Assembly (NCBI RefSeq): GCF_000710915.1 | Contig: NZ_BAUA01000077.1 | Coordinates: 48,592-112,591, forward strand | Reading direction: 5' to 3' | DNA from: Nocardia brasiliensis IFM 10847 | GTDB lineage: Bacteria > Actinomycetota > Actinomycetes > Mycobacteriales > Mycobacteriaceae | Length of the DNA: 64,000 nucleotides | Shown here: positions 26,653 to 33,850 of the stretch, piece by piece | Layout: each line of letters begins with the position of its first letter | How positions within the stretch are numbered: position 1 is the stretch's first letter | Translations under genes and position numbers: made by a program | Notes under the pieces: generated by a model | Database searches by the model: none | Told to the model about the DNA's origin: nothing | Seen by the model: the letters and a program-made list of their open reading frames with translations, nothing else

Positions 26653-26685
26653 TTGACATCTACGGTGTTCGTGAAAGCATTCACA
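26653..26685 (+). promoter_or_regulatory. CRP-type site and possible promoter for whiB1
   Basis: At 26670-26685, CGTGA-AAGCA-TTCACA contains GTGA-n6-TCAC, the core of the CRP/Cmr-type operator. A TTGACA (-35 like) at 26653-26658 lies just upstream. In M. tuberculosis whiB1 is controlled by the cAMP receptor protein Rv3676, so conservation here is plausible. The site is about 90-105 bases ahead of the whiB1 ATG. Confidence 0.6.
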
Positions 26686-26774
26686 AGCAACCGTGCGGAA
26701 ACATTCGAGTCGCACAAGTGAACGATCCACAAACCGTCGGCGCCCTTTGCGGCGCCCAGCAAAGGAGCAGAGGA

Positions 26775-27029
26775 ATGGACTGGCGCCACAAGGCCATCTG
26801 TCGCGACGAGGACCCCGAACTGTTTTTCCCGGTGGGTAACAGCGGTCCCGCGCTCGCGCAGATTGCCGATGCCAAGCTGGTCTGCGCTCGCTGCCCCGTT
26901 ACCGCTGACTGCCTGTCCTGGGCCCTGAAGTCCGGACAGGATGCCGGCGTGTGGGGCGGTATGAGCGAGGACGAGCGTCGGGCGCTGAAGCGTCGCAACG
27001 CGCGCACACGCACCCGCACCGTCGTCTGA
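26775..27029 (+). CDS. whiB1: Transcriptional regulator WhiB1
   Basis: 84 residues. Four cluster ligands are Cys9, Cys37, Cys40 and Cys46 in the WhiB pattern C-x27-C-x2-C-x5-C, followed by GVWGG (58-62) and the basic C-terminus RRALKRRNARTRTR that contacts DNA. The [4Fe-4S] cluster of WhiB1 reacts with nitric oxide; the protein binds the housekeeping sigma factor and is essential in mycobacteria. The ATG follows AGGAG and GAGG. Tandem hairpins follow the gene. Confidence 0.97.
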   Translation: MDWRHKAICRDEDPELFFPVGNSGPALAQIADAKLVCARCPVTADCLSWALKSGQDAGVWGGMSEDERRALKRRNARTRTRTVV

Positions 27030-27045
27030 GCAGACGTTCGGATTT

Positions 27046-27108
27046 ACCGGACCTTTCAGCCCGGTCCGGTAAGCGCATTCAAGCCCGGCACCCCAGAGGT
27101 GCCGGGCT
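27046..27108 (+). terminator. Tandem terminator hairpins after whiB1
   Basis: Two hairpins follow the stop: ACCGGACC / GGTCCGGT at 27046-27070, and the perfect 11-base stem AGCCCGGCACC / GGTGCCGGGCT at 27082-27108, followed by ATCTTGT. They sit between whiB1 and the convergent pdtaS. Confidence 0.82.
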
Positions 27109-27142
27109 ATCTTGTGCCTCAATACATATGACGAACCCGTCG

Positions 27143-28657
27143 CTAACGACCGGAACGCCGCCCGAGCGGCACGCGTAGCACCGCGTCGGTCCCGATGTCC
27201 GCACCGGGATGCAGGCCGATCGAACCACCGAGTTCGGCCGTCACCAGCGTCCGCACGATCTGCAGGCCGAGCCGGTCCGAGGATTCCAGGCTGAATCCGG
27301 CGGGCAGGCCGCGACCGTCATCGCTGATGATCACATCGAGCCAGCGGGCCGAACGTTCGGAACGGATTGTCACCGAACCGTTCTCGCCCGAATCGAAGGC
27401 ATGCTCGATCGCGTTCTGCACCAGCTCGGTCAGCACCATCACCAGCGGCGTCGCCCGCTCGGCGGAGAAGACGCCCAGCGAACCCGCCCGGCGCACCTTG
27501 ATCCGCGCGGTGTGCACCGTGGCCACATCCGCCATGATCGGCAGCAGCCGGTCGACCACCTCGTCCAGGTCGACCTCTTCGTCCACCGACATCGACAGCA
27601 TCTCGTGCACCGACGCGATCGAGGTGACCCGGCGCACCGACTCGGTGAGCGCGACCTGAGCCTCCTCGTTCTCGGTCCGGCGGGCCTGCAGGCGCAGCAG
27701 CGCGGCGACGGTCTGCAGGTTGTTCTTCACCCGGTGATGGATCTCCCGGATGGTGGCGTCCTTGCTGAGCAGCGCGCGGTCGCGCCGCTTGACCTCGGTG
27801 ACGTCGCGGACCAGCACCGCGGCCCCCGCGAGCTCACCGTGCGGGCGCAGCACCAGCGTGCGCAGCAGCACGGTCGCACCGCGCGCCTCCACCTCCATCC
27901 GGCGACCGGTGCGCCCGGCCAGCGCGGCCTGGATGTCGCCGACCACCTCCTGCGCGTCGAACGGGTCGGTGATCAGCGACCTGGTCAGCACCGCGAGGTC
28001 CTGCCCCGCCAGGTCGGCCTGCAAGCCCATCCGGTGATAGGCCGACAGCGCGTTCGGGCTGGCGTAGACGACGATGCCCGCGGTGTCGAGCCGGATGAAG
28101 CCGTCACCCGCGCGCGGGCTGGAGTGGGTGGCCGCGCGGTCCTCGGTGGTCGGGAAGGTGCCGTCGGCGATCATCTGGCACAGGTCGTCCGCGCAAGCGA
28201 CATAAGCGATTTCGAGGGTGCTGCGGACCCGGGACCGCTGCACGTCGGTGTCCCGGCTGAGCACCGCGATCACGTCGTCGCCGCAGCGCACCGGGATGGC
28301 CTCGCGCACCGCGTGCACCGGAGTGGGGTGATAGACGCCGGAGGTCTCCACGTCGTGGTCTGCGCGCACGATCTTGCCGGACATCAACGCGTCGAACACC
28401 TGCGGATGATCGGCCTGCAACGCCAGCGTGCCGACCAGGTCCTCCTGGTGCACAGTGGGCGCGGTGGTCGGACGGCACTGCGCGACACACACGATGTCGG
28501 CGCCCTCCGCGATCGGTCCGGCGCCGACCCAGAGCAGCAGATCGGCGAAGGACAGATCGGCGAGCAGTTGCCAATCACCCACCACCCGCTGCAAATGGTC
28601 CACGGCGACGCCGGGTAAGTCGGTGTGTTCGGCTAGCAGTTCACTGAGGGTCGCCAT
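27143..28657 (-). CDS. pdtaS: Sensor histidine kinase PdtaS
   Basis: 504 residues. Order: N-terminal GAF-like sensor (1-~150), PAS domain (~180-300), HisKA_2 dimerisation domain with the phosphorylated His in EIHHRVKNNLQTVAALL, and the ATPase domain with N box VQNAIEHAF and G box DDGRGLPAGF. The cytosolic HWE/HisKA_2-type kinase phosphorylates the antiterminator PdtaR (not in the window), which binds RNA hairpins. In mycobacteria PdtaS responds to copper, nitric oxide and possibly cyclic-di-GMP. It corresponds to M. tuberculosis Rv3220c. Confidence 0.95.
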   Translation of the reverse strand: MATLSELLAEHTDLPGVAVDHLQRVVGDWQLLADLSFADLLLWVGAGPIAEGADIVCVAQCRPTTAPTVHQEDLVGTLALQADHPQVFDALMSGKIVRADHDVETSGVYHPTPVHAVREAIPVRCGDDVIAVLSRDTDVQRSRVRSTLEIAYVACADDLCQMIADGTFPTTEDRAATHSSPRAGDGFIRLDTAGIVVYASPNALSAYHRMGLQADLAGQDLAVLTRSLITDPFDAQEVVGDIQAALAGRTGRRMEVEARGATVLLRTLVLRPHGELAGAAVLVRDVTEVKRRDRALLSKDATIREIHHRVKNNLQTVAALLRLQARRTENEEAQVALTESVRRVTSIASVHEMLSMSVDEEVDLDEVVDRLLPIMADVATVHTARIKVRRAGSLGVFSAERATPLVMVLTELVQNAIEHAFDSGENGSVTIRSERSARWLDVIISDDGRGLPAGFSLESSDRLGLQIVRTLVTAELGGSIGLHPGADIGTDAVLRVPLGRRSGR

Positions 28658-28679
28658 GGGGTTCTACCGCCGCAATCGC

Positions 28680-28895
28680 TCAGGAGATCACAGCGATCAG
28701 GTGGCCCGCCTTGATGGCGTCGCCCTCTTTGACGCCGATCGAGCTCACCGTGCCGCCGACCTCGGCCAGCACCGGGATCTCCATCTTCATCGACTCCAGG
28801 ATGACCAGGGTGTCGCCCTCTTTCACGACGTCCCCCTCCTTGGCCACGACCTGATAGACGACCGACACCAGCTCCGCCAGCACTTCCTCAGCCAT
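28680..28895 (-). CDS. Biotinylated biotin/lipoyl attachment protein (TB7.3 type)
   Basis: 71 residues forming a single biotinyl domain. ESMKMEIPV carries the Met-Lys-Met biotinylation site near residue 36. It is almost the same length as M. tuberculosis TB7.3 (Rv3221c) and lies next to pdtaS in the same order. It would be the carboxyl carrier of an acyl-CoA carboxylase encoded elsewhere, but the partner is not known. The ATG at 28895 gives MAEEVLAELVSVV. Confidence 0.94.
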   Translation of the reverse strand: MAEEVLAELVSVVYQVVAKEGDVVKEGDTLVILESMKMEIPVLAEVGGTVSSIGVKEGDAIKAGHLIAVIS

Positions 28896-29030
28896 GACAC
28901 CCCATTCACTCGGTTGGTTCGGACAGCTCGCTCGCCGGGAACGAACGGCCCTGCCGCGCGGCCTGCATCCGCTGGAACTACAGCCAACCACACATGAAAC
29001 AATGGCCTTCAATCAGAAGGGAGACTACCT

Positions 29031-29105
29031 ATGGGTAAGCGCGGACGTAAGAAGCGTAGTCGCAAGGGCAACGCGGCCAACCACGGCAAGCGGCCCAACG
29101 CCTGA
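29031..29105 (+). CDS. 50S ribosomal protein bL37
   Basis: A 24-residue gene: MGKRGRKKRSRK followed by GNAANHGKRPNA. It matches the tiny, very basic actinobacterial large-subunit protein bL37 seen in mycobacterial ribosome structures, which sits in 23S rRNA. AAGGGAG lies seven bases before the ATG, and a strong terminator follows. It is easily missed by gene finders because of its size. Its location beside the biotinyl protein and rshA fits the mycobacterial context. Confidence 0.88.
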   Translation: MGKRGRKKRSRKGNAANHGKRPNA

Positions 29106-29128
29106 GCGTTGTGCTCAGCCGAAAAACG

Positions 29129-29169
29129 TAGAGCGGCACGCACTTCCTTACGGAAGGCGTGCCGCTCTA
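29129..29169. terminator. Bidirectional terminator between bL37 and rshA
   Basis: A 13-base perfect stem (TAGAGCGGCACGC / GCGTGCCGCTCTA) continues, after a one-base bulge, into CTTCC/GGAAG with loop TTAC. A-rich sequence (GAAAAACG) to the left supplies a T-run on the minus strand. Confidence 0.88.
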
Positions 29170-29205
29170 GTTGTTCCGATGTTGCAGTTGTTCCGGTGCT
29201 GCGCG

Positions 29206-29502
29206 CTAGGAGTCGGCGGCGTCGATCGAGGACTCCACCTTGGTCACCGTGACCGAACGGCGGATCTCGATGGTCAGCCGGTCCCGCAGGCCCTCGGGGG
29301 CGCGGTCACCGCCGCATTTGCGGCTCAGCAGACCCTTGATCTTCTCCTCGATGCCGTAGGCCTCGATGCAGGGCGAGCAGTGGTCCATGTGGTGCTGTAA
29401 CCGGGCACGGGTCTCGTCGTTGCACTCGCCGTCCAGCATCAGCCAGATGTCGGTGAGAACGGCGGTGCAGTCGAGGTCCATGTCGGGGTCCCGCTCAGTC
29501 AC
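29206..29502 (-). CDS. rshA: Zinc-binding anti-sigma factor RshA
   Basis: 98 residues with the ZAS motif H38-x3-C42-x2-C45, plus Cys12 and Cys27, as in RsrA/RshA. Under reducing conditions it holds SigH inactive; disulfide stress releases zinc and frees the sigma factor. The GTG start overlaps the sigH stop (GTGA), with AGGAGG seven bases before it, so translation is coupled and stoichiometric. It corresponds to M. tuberculosis Rv3221A. Confidence 0.95.
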   Translation of the reverse strand: MTERDPDMDLDCTAVLTDIWLMLDGECNDETRARLQHHMDHCSPCIEAYGIEEKIKGLLSRKCGGDRAPEGLRDRLTIEIRRSVTVTKVESSIDAADS

Positions 29503-30137
29503 TGCTTAACCTCCTGGCGTTCCCCCGAACGGTTGAATCCACGCTCGCGCGCCACGTCGGCGAGCAAACCCTTGAGCTGCTTGCGGCCGCGGTGCAGCCG
29601 GGACATCACGGTACCGATCGGGGTGCCCATGATGTCGGCGATTTCCTTATACGGGAAGCCCTCGACATCGGCGTAGTACACGGCCATCCGGAATTCCTCC
29701 GGCAGCTCCTGCAGCGCGGCCTTGATGTCGTCGTCCGGCAGTGCGTCCAGCGCCTCGACCTCGGCCGAACGCAGACCCTGCGACGTGTGCTCGGCGGTTG
29801 CCGCCAGCTGCCAGTCGGTGATCTCGTCGGTCGGATACTGCGCGGGCTGACGCTGCTTCTTGCGGTAGGAGTTGATGTAGGTGTTGGTCAGGATCCGATA
29901 CAGCCAGGCACGGAGGTTGGTGCCCTCTTTGAAGGACTTGAACCCCTGGAACGCCTTGACGTAGGTCTCCTGCACCAGATCCTCGGCGTCGGCCGGGTTC
30001 CTGGTCATCCGCAACGCGGCACCATAGAGCTGGTCGAGCAGCGGGAGCGCGTCGCGCTCGAACCGCTGGGCCAGCTCCGTATCGTCGACCGCGGCGGCAC
30101 CGACACCGTCGGTCACCACGTCATCGTCGCTCGTCAC
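29499..30137 (-). CDS. sigH: ECF RNA polymerase sigma factor SigH (SigR-type)
   Basis: 212 residues from a GTG with AAGGGA just upstream; M. tuberculosis SigH is 216. Region 2 (LDQLYGAALRMTRNPADAED, WLYRILTNTYINSYRKK) and region 4 (LPEEFRMAVYYADVEGFPY, IGTVMSRLHRGRKQL) are intact. It directs thioredoxin, Clp and other thiol-stress genes. The frame stays open upstream to 30290, allowing a long form (see the extension entry). The gene is preceded by a SigH-type promoter, so it is probably autoregulated, and overlaps rshA by four bases. Confidence 0.95.
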   Translation of the reverse strand: MTSDDDVVTDGVGAAAVDDTELAQRFERDALPLLDQLYGAALRMTRNPADAEDLVQETYVKAFQGFKSFKEGTNLRAWLYRILTNTYINSYRKKQRQPAQYPTDEITDWQLAATAEHTSQGLRSAEVEALDALPDDDIKAALQELPEEFRMAVYYADVEGFPYKEIADIMGTPIGTVMSRLHRGRKQLKGLLADVARERGFNRSGERQEVKQ

Positions 30138-30290
30138 ACCTGTCCCTTCGATCGCCGTACCTGCCAAATCTACCGGCAACGGCAATGCGACCGGGAATCC
30201 GGCATCCATCGGCGACGTCGTCGTCCGCACCGGACGTTCGTCGAGCAGCAGTGGCACCGGCATCTCCTTCACGTCGTTCACGGGCCTCAT
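30138..30290 (-). other. In-frame N-terminal extension of sigH (possible long isoform)
   Basis: The sigH frame is open for up to 51 codons upstream of the core GTG. An AAGGAG six bases before a GTG at 30257 would start a 252-residue form; an ATG at 30290 has no obvious ribosome site. In Streptomyces the SigR' isoform made from the induced transcript carries a comparable N-terminal extension and is rapidly degraded, giving negative feedback. The same arrangement is inferred here. Confidence 0.6.
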
Positions 30291-30340
30291 AGGCGGACGG
30301 TGGGCGCTTCGTCCCAGCCGGGCGCTGTGTATTCGCTTGC

Positions 30341-30367
30341 AACATGCGCGACACGTCCTCTGTTCCC
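30341..30367 (-). promoter_or_regulatory. SigH-dependent autoregulatory promoter of sigH
   Basis: On the minus strand: GGGAAC, 18 bases, then GTT, which fits the SigH/SigR consensus GGAAY-n18-19-GTT. The predicted transcript would start near 30333, about 40-75 bases before the long-isoform start codons and ~195 before the core start. Confidence 0.72.
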
Positions 30368-30433
30368 ACCGCGGCCGCCGCGCGCCGGAAAACCGGTGCC
30401 GCGCGGCCGGGACGCGCCGTTAAGGTGTGCGCC

Positions 30434-30928
30434 ATGGCAGGAGCCTCTACACCGGCGGTGCGTGTGCTGACCAAGGCGCGGGTCGAACACCGCGTGCACG
30501 CCTACACCCACGATCCGCGGGCGGACTCGTTCGGGACCGAGGCGGTGGACGCGCTCGCGGACCGCGTCGGGGTGGTCGCGGCGCAGGTCTTCAAGACCCT
30601 GGTGCTCGAGCTGTCCACCGGCACGCTCGCGGTGGCCGTGCTGCCGGTGCCGAACACGTTGTCGCTCAAGGCCGCGGCGGCCGCGCTGGGTGCGCCGAAG
30701 GCGAGCATGGCGGACAAGGCGAAGGCCGAGCGGAGCACCGGCTACGTGCTCGGCGGGATCTCCCCGCTCGGACAGCGCAAGCGGTTGCCGACGGTGATCG
30801 ACGACTCCGCCCTGTCCTGGGATCGGATCCTGTGCAGTGCCGGACGGCGCGGCCTGGAGATCGAGGTGGCCCCGGCCGAGCTGATCCGGCTGGCCGCGGC
30901 GGTGACCGCCACGATACGGACGGTGTAA
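30434..30928 (+). CDS. ybaK: Cys-tRNA(Pro)/Cys-tRNA(Cys) deacylase YbaK
   Basis: 164 residues of the YbaK/EbsC fold: VFKTLVLE with the conserved substrate-pocket Lys, LPVPNTLSLKAAAAALGAPKASM, and TGYVLGGISPLGQRKRLPTVID with the GxxP-like loop. YbaK hydrolyses Cys misloaded on tRNA-Pro in trans. The ATG at 30434 was chosen by domain boundary. It is divergent from sigH. In M. tuberculosis the corresponding locus (Rv3224A/B) is split by a frameshift (recalled); here it is intact. Confidence 0.92.
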   Translation: MAGASTPAVRVLTKARVEHRVHAYTHDPRADSFGTEAVDALADRVGVVAAQVFKTLVLELSTGTLAVAVLPVPNTLSLKAAAAALGAPKASMADKAKAERSTGYVLGGISPLGQRKRLPTVIDDSALSWDRILCSAGRRGLEIEVAPAELIRLAAAVTATIRTV

Positions 30929-31000
30929 AACCGGGAATTCGCGACAACCTGTGCGTCAATGGACGAGCCAGATTCGTCCGACTCGAGGATGTGATGCGAA

Positions 31001-31276
31001 ATGTCCGCGCAACTGCGTGTGCGCTCCATGATCGTCGCCCTGCTCGGAACCTTCGCCTTGGCCTGCGGCGTGGTGGCGCCGGGCAGCGCCGTGGCCCAGC
31101 CGGCCCCGCCCGCCGCGACCCAGATCGATGACAGCGCCACCGAGAGCCCGGACAAGAAGGCCGACAAGGCCGAGAAACTCGGCGGCACCGTGACCACCAA
31201 GGTCATCGACCTGGTCACCGGCATCGTGAAATGCGGGTTGAACATCGCGAGCCCGTCGGTGAAGTGCTCGATCTGA
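31001..31276 (+). CDS. Small secreted protein of unknown function
   Basis: 91 residues. The N-terminus is a clear Sec signal peptide (MSAQLRVRS, a hydrophobic IVALLGTFALACGVV, cleavage probably after SAVA at ~32). The mature ~59 residues are Asp/Lys-rich (ESPDKKADKAEK), then end in VKCGLNIASPSVKCSI with two cysteines that could pair. I do not recognise the family. It stands alone between ybaK and the convergent SRAP gene. Confidence 0.72.
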   Translation: MSAQLRVRSMIVALLGTFALACGVVAPGSAVAQPAPPAATQIDDSATESPDKKADKAEKLGGTVTTKVIDLVTGIVKCGLNIASPSVKCSI

Positions 31277-31314
31277 CCGAGTCCTGCAGGTGACCAGGCG
31301 CAGAGCCGAGCGGA

Positions 31315-32097
31315 TCAGAGCAAGCTGATCTGCTCGGCTTCTTCCTTTTCCGACACCGGCGCGAGCAGTTCGGGCCCGTTGTTCTTCACGCTGTTCACCA
31401 ACGACGGGACCGGCCGCGCCACGATGCCCGCGATGACCTCCTCGCCGGGCGTCTCCAGCAGGCTCGCGGGCGCGGGGTGGTCCGGGTCGAGCCAGGCGTC
31501 CCAGTGCTCGCGCGGCATCGGCAGCGGCATCCGATCGTGGATGCGGGTCAGGTCGCCGATCGCGTCGGTGGTCAGGATGGCGCACGACAGCAGCGGCTCG
31601 CTGTCGGGCAGCGCGCGATCACGCCACACCGACCACAGCCCCGCCATGTACAGCCGGGAGCCGTCCGCCTGCGCCATGAAGAACGGATGCTTGGCCACCT
31701 TGCCCTTGGCGCCCGCCGCGGGCTCGACCACCCATTCGTACCAACCGTCCATCGGCACCAGGCAGCGCCGGTACTTCACGGCGTCACGGAACGAATTGGT
31801 GGTCGCGGCCTTGTCGGCCCGGGCGTTGAACAGCGGCTTGCCTTTCACCGGCACACCCGGCTCGGCGGCCTTGGTCCACACCGGGATCAGGCCCCAGCGC
31901 ATCCGGCGCAGCCGCAGCTTCGGCTCGTCGTCCTTGTGACCGTGCTCGTGGCGCTCGACCACGGTGAGGATCTGGGTCGTCGGCGCGACGTTGTAGTTGG
32001 TGTAGTTGCCCGCGCCCGCGGTGTCGGTCTCATCGATCGCATCCAGCTCGACCGCGAGCCGGCCGGGATCTGTCGTGGTCGCATATCGTCCGCACAT
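31315..32097 (-). CDS. SOS response-associated peptidase (SRAP/HMCES/YedK)
   Basis: 260 residues starting MCGRYA, where Cys2 becomes the N-terminal nucleophile after Met removal. Other SRAP hallmarks are WGLIPVW, NARAD, the catalytic Glu in DGWYEW and the His in RIHDRMPLPM. The protein forms a thiazolidine crosslink to abasic sites in single-stranded DNA, protecting them during replication. The start is fixed because Cys must be residue 2. It corresponds to M. tuberculosis Rv3226c. Confidence 0.96.
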   Translation of the reverse strand: MCGRYATTTDPGRLAVELDAIDETDTAGAGNYTNYNVAPTTQILTVVERHEHGHKDDEPKLRLRRMRWGLIPVWTKAAEPGVPVKGKPLFNARADKAATTNSFRDAVKYRRCLVPMDGWYEWVVEPAAGAKGKVAKHPFFMAQADGSRLYMAGLWSVWRDRALPDSEPLLSCAILTTDAIGDLTRIHDRMPLPMPREHWDAWLDPDHPAPASLLETPGEEVIAGIVARPVPSLVNSVKNNGPELLAPVSEKEEAEQISLL

Positions 32098-32131
32098 ATC
32101 TCGATACTCCCACCCCGCACCGACAACCTCG

Positions 32132-32188
32132 TGGACAATTGGTCCATAGCTGGTGACCTGTTGAGAGTTTTGACCTAACATTCTCTCA
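32132..32188. promoter_or_regulatory. Inverted repeats between SRAP and aldehyde dehydrogenase genes
   Basis: The divergent 205-base gap holds TGGAC-AATTG-GTCCA (32132-32146) and TGAGAG-n15-CTCTCA (32162-32188). They lie where promoters of both genes must be. The binding proteins are unknown; no LexA-type box is visible. Confidence 0.4.
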
Positions 32189-32302
32189 GAGGATGGGGGT
32201 TCATCGTGCCCGTCCGCTGACGCATGCGCACCGACCGGCCACCGCCTGGACACCGCGGGCCCCGTCGCCCGCGCATCCACCGGCAAGAGGAGAAGACTCA
32301 CC

Positions 32303-33811
32303 GTGACATCCACCGACATCAAACCGGCCGACCACGACACGGCACTCACGTCGGTCAATCCCGCCACGGGCGAGGTCATCGGCACGTACCCGATCGCCGA
32401 CGAGGCGGCGGTGCGGGCGGCCGTGGCGAAGGCCAGGACCGCCGCCGCCACCTGGGGCGCGCTGAGCTTCGACGAACGGCGCACCCACCTGTTGCGCTGG
32501 TCGAGCCGGCTGGTCGCGGACTCGGACGAATTCTGCAAGCTGATCCACGCCGAGAACGGCAAACCGCTCGACGACGCCTTCCTCGAACTGATGCTCGCGC
32601 TCGAGCACATCGCCTGGGCGGCCAAGAACGCCAAGAAGCTGCTCTCGCCGAAGAAGGTCGCGCCCGGCGCGTTCATGTCGAACTTCGCCGCCCGGGTCGA
32701 ACAGCGCCCGCTCGGGGTCGTCGGCGTCATCGGCCCGTGGAACTATCCCGTCTACACCCCCAACGGCTCCATCGGTTACGCGCTGGCCGCGGGCAACACC
32801 GTGGTGTTCAAGCCGAGCGAATACTCCACCGGCATCGGCAATTTCCTCGCCGAGGCGTTCGCCAAGGCCAATCCGGAACTGCCCGAAGGCGTGTTCATCA
32901 GCATCAACGGTTACGGCGCGACCGGGGCGGCGCTGGTCAAGGCCGATATCGACAAGATCGCGTTCACCGGCTCCACCGCGACCGGCAAGCGGATCATGGC
33001 GGCGGCCGCCGAGAACCTGACCCCGGTGCTGCTCGAATGCGGCGGCAAGGACGCGGTGATCGTCGCGGGTGACGCCGACGTGAAGGCCGCCGCCGACGCG
33101 GTCGCCTGGGGCGCCACCGCCAACAGCGGCCAGACCTGCGCGGGCGTGGAGCGGGTGTACGTCGACCGGTCGGTGCGCGAGGAATTCGTCGCCGAGCTCA
33201 AGAAGATCCTGGAGAAGGTAGGCCCCGGCGAAGGCGAGGGCGCGGCGTACGGCCCGATGACCATGCCGAGCCAGATCGACATCGTGCGCAAGCACATCGA
33301 CGACGCGCTGAAGCACGGCGGCACCGCCGTGCTCGGCGGCCCGGAATCGGTGAAGGCGCCGTTCATCGAACCGGTCGTGCTGCTCGACGTGGACGAGAAC
33401 TCGCAGGCCGTGCAGGAGGAGACCTTCGGCCCGACGGTCACCATCCGCACCGTGAACGGCGTGGACGAGGCGGTCGAGCTGGCGAACAACAACCGGTACG
33501 GGCTGTCCTCGGCGGTCTACTCGAAGAAGAACGGGCTCGACATCGCGCGCAGGCTGCACGTCGGAGCCACGTCGGTGAACTCGGTGCTCGCCTTCGCGGC
33601 CATCCCCGGCCTGCCGTTCGGCGGCGTCCGCGATTCCGGGATCGGCCGCATCCACGGCGAGCCCGGACTGCGCGAGTTCTCCCGCCCGCACGCGATCGCG
33701 GTGCAGCGCTTCGCGATTCCCGGCATGGCGCTGCTCAGCTACTCGCGCACCCAGTCCACCATGAAGCTGCTGCGCAAGCTGGTCCCCTTCATCCACGGGC
33801 GGCACAAGTAG
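32303..33811 (+). CDS. Aldehyde dehydrogenase family protein
   Basis: 502 residues from GTG. NAD(P)-binding and catalytic motifs: VIGPWNYPVYTP, FTGSTATGKRIM, the general-base Glu in LLECGGKDA, the nucleophile Cys in NSGQTCAGVERVYV, and EETFGPTVTI. The C-terminal ~40 residues (IAVQRFAIPGMALLSYS) are hydrophobic and basic, which may attach it to membrane as in class 3 fatty aldehyde dehydrogenases. It oxidises an unknown aldehyde; a long-chain fatty aldehyde would fit. It is an insertion relative to M. tuberculosis, where Rv3226c adjoins aroA. Confidence 0.92.
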   Translation: MTSTDIKPADHDTALTSVNPATGEVIGTYPIADEAAVRAAVAKARTAAATWGALSFDERRTHLLRWSSRLVADSDEFCKLIHAENGKPLDDAFLELMLALEHIAWAAKNAKKLLSPKKVAPGAFMSNFAARVEQRPLGVVGVIGPWNYPVYTPNGSIGYALAAGNTVVFKPSEYSTGIGNFLAEAFAKANPELPEGVFISINGYGATGAALVKADIDKIAFTGSTATGKRIMAAAAENLTPVLLECGGKDAVIVAGDADVKAAADAVAWGATANSGQTCAGVERVYVDRSVREEFVAELKKILEKVGPGEGEGAAYGPMTMPSQIDIVRKHIDDALKHGGTAVLGGPESVKAPFIEPVVLLDVDENSQAVQEETFGPTVTIRTVNGVDEAVELANNNRYGLSSAVYSKKNGLDIARRLHVGATSVNSVLAFAAIPGLPFGGVRDSGIGRIHGEPGLREFSRPHAIAVQRFAIPGMALLSYSRTQSTMKLLRKLVPFIHGRHK

Positions 33812-33850
33812 CGAACACCGCCCGCGTGTCCGTCGGGGCGAGCTGAGAAG

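Noticed and set aside
26717..26731. Second CRP site before whiB1
   Set aside because: The half-sites GTGA and CCACA are five rather than six bases apart and one base is wrong.
30930..30960. GGGAAT motif ahead of the small secreted protein as a SigH promoter
   Set aside because: The position 18-19 bases downstream does not contain GTT.
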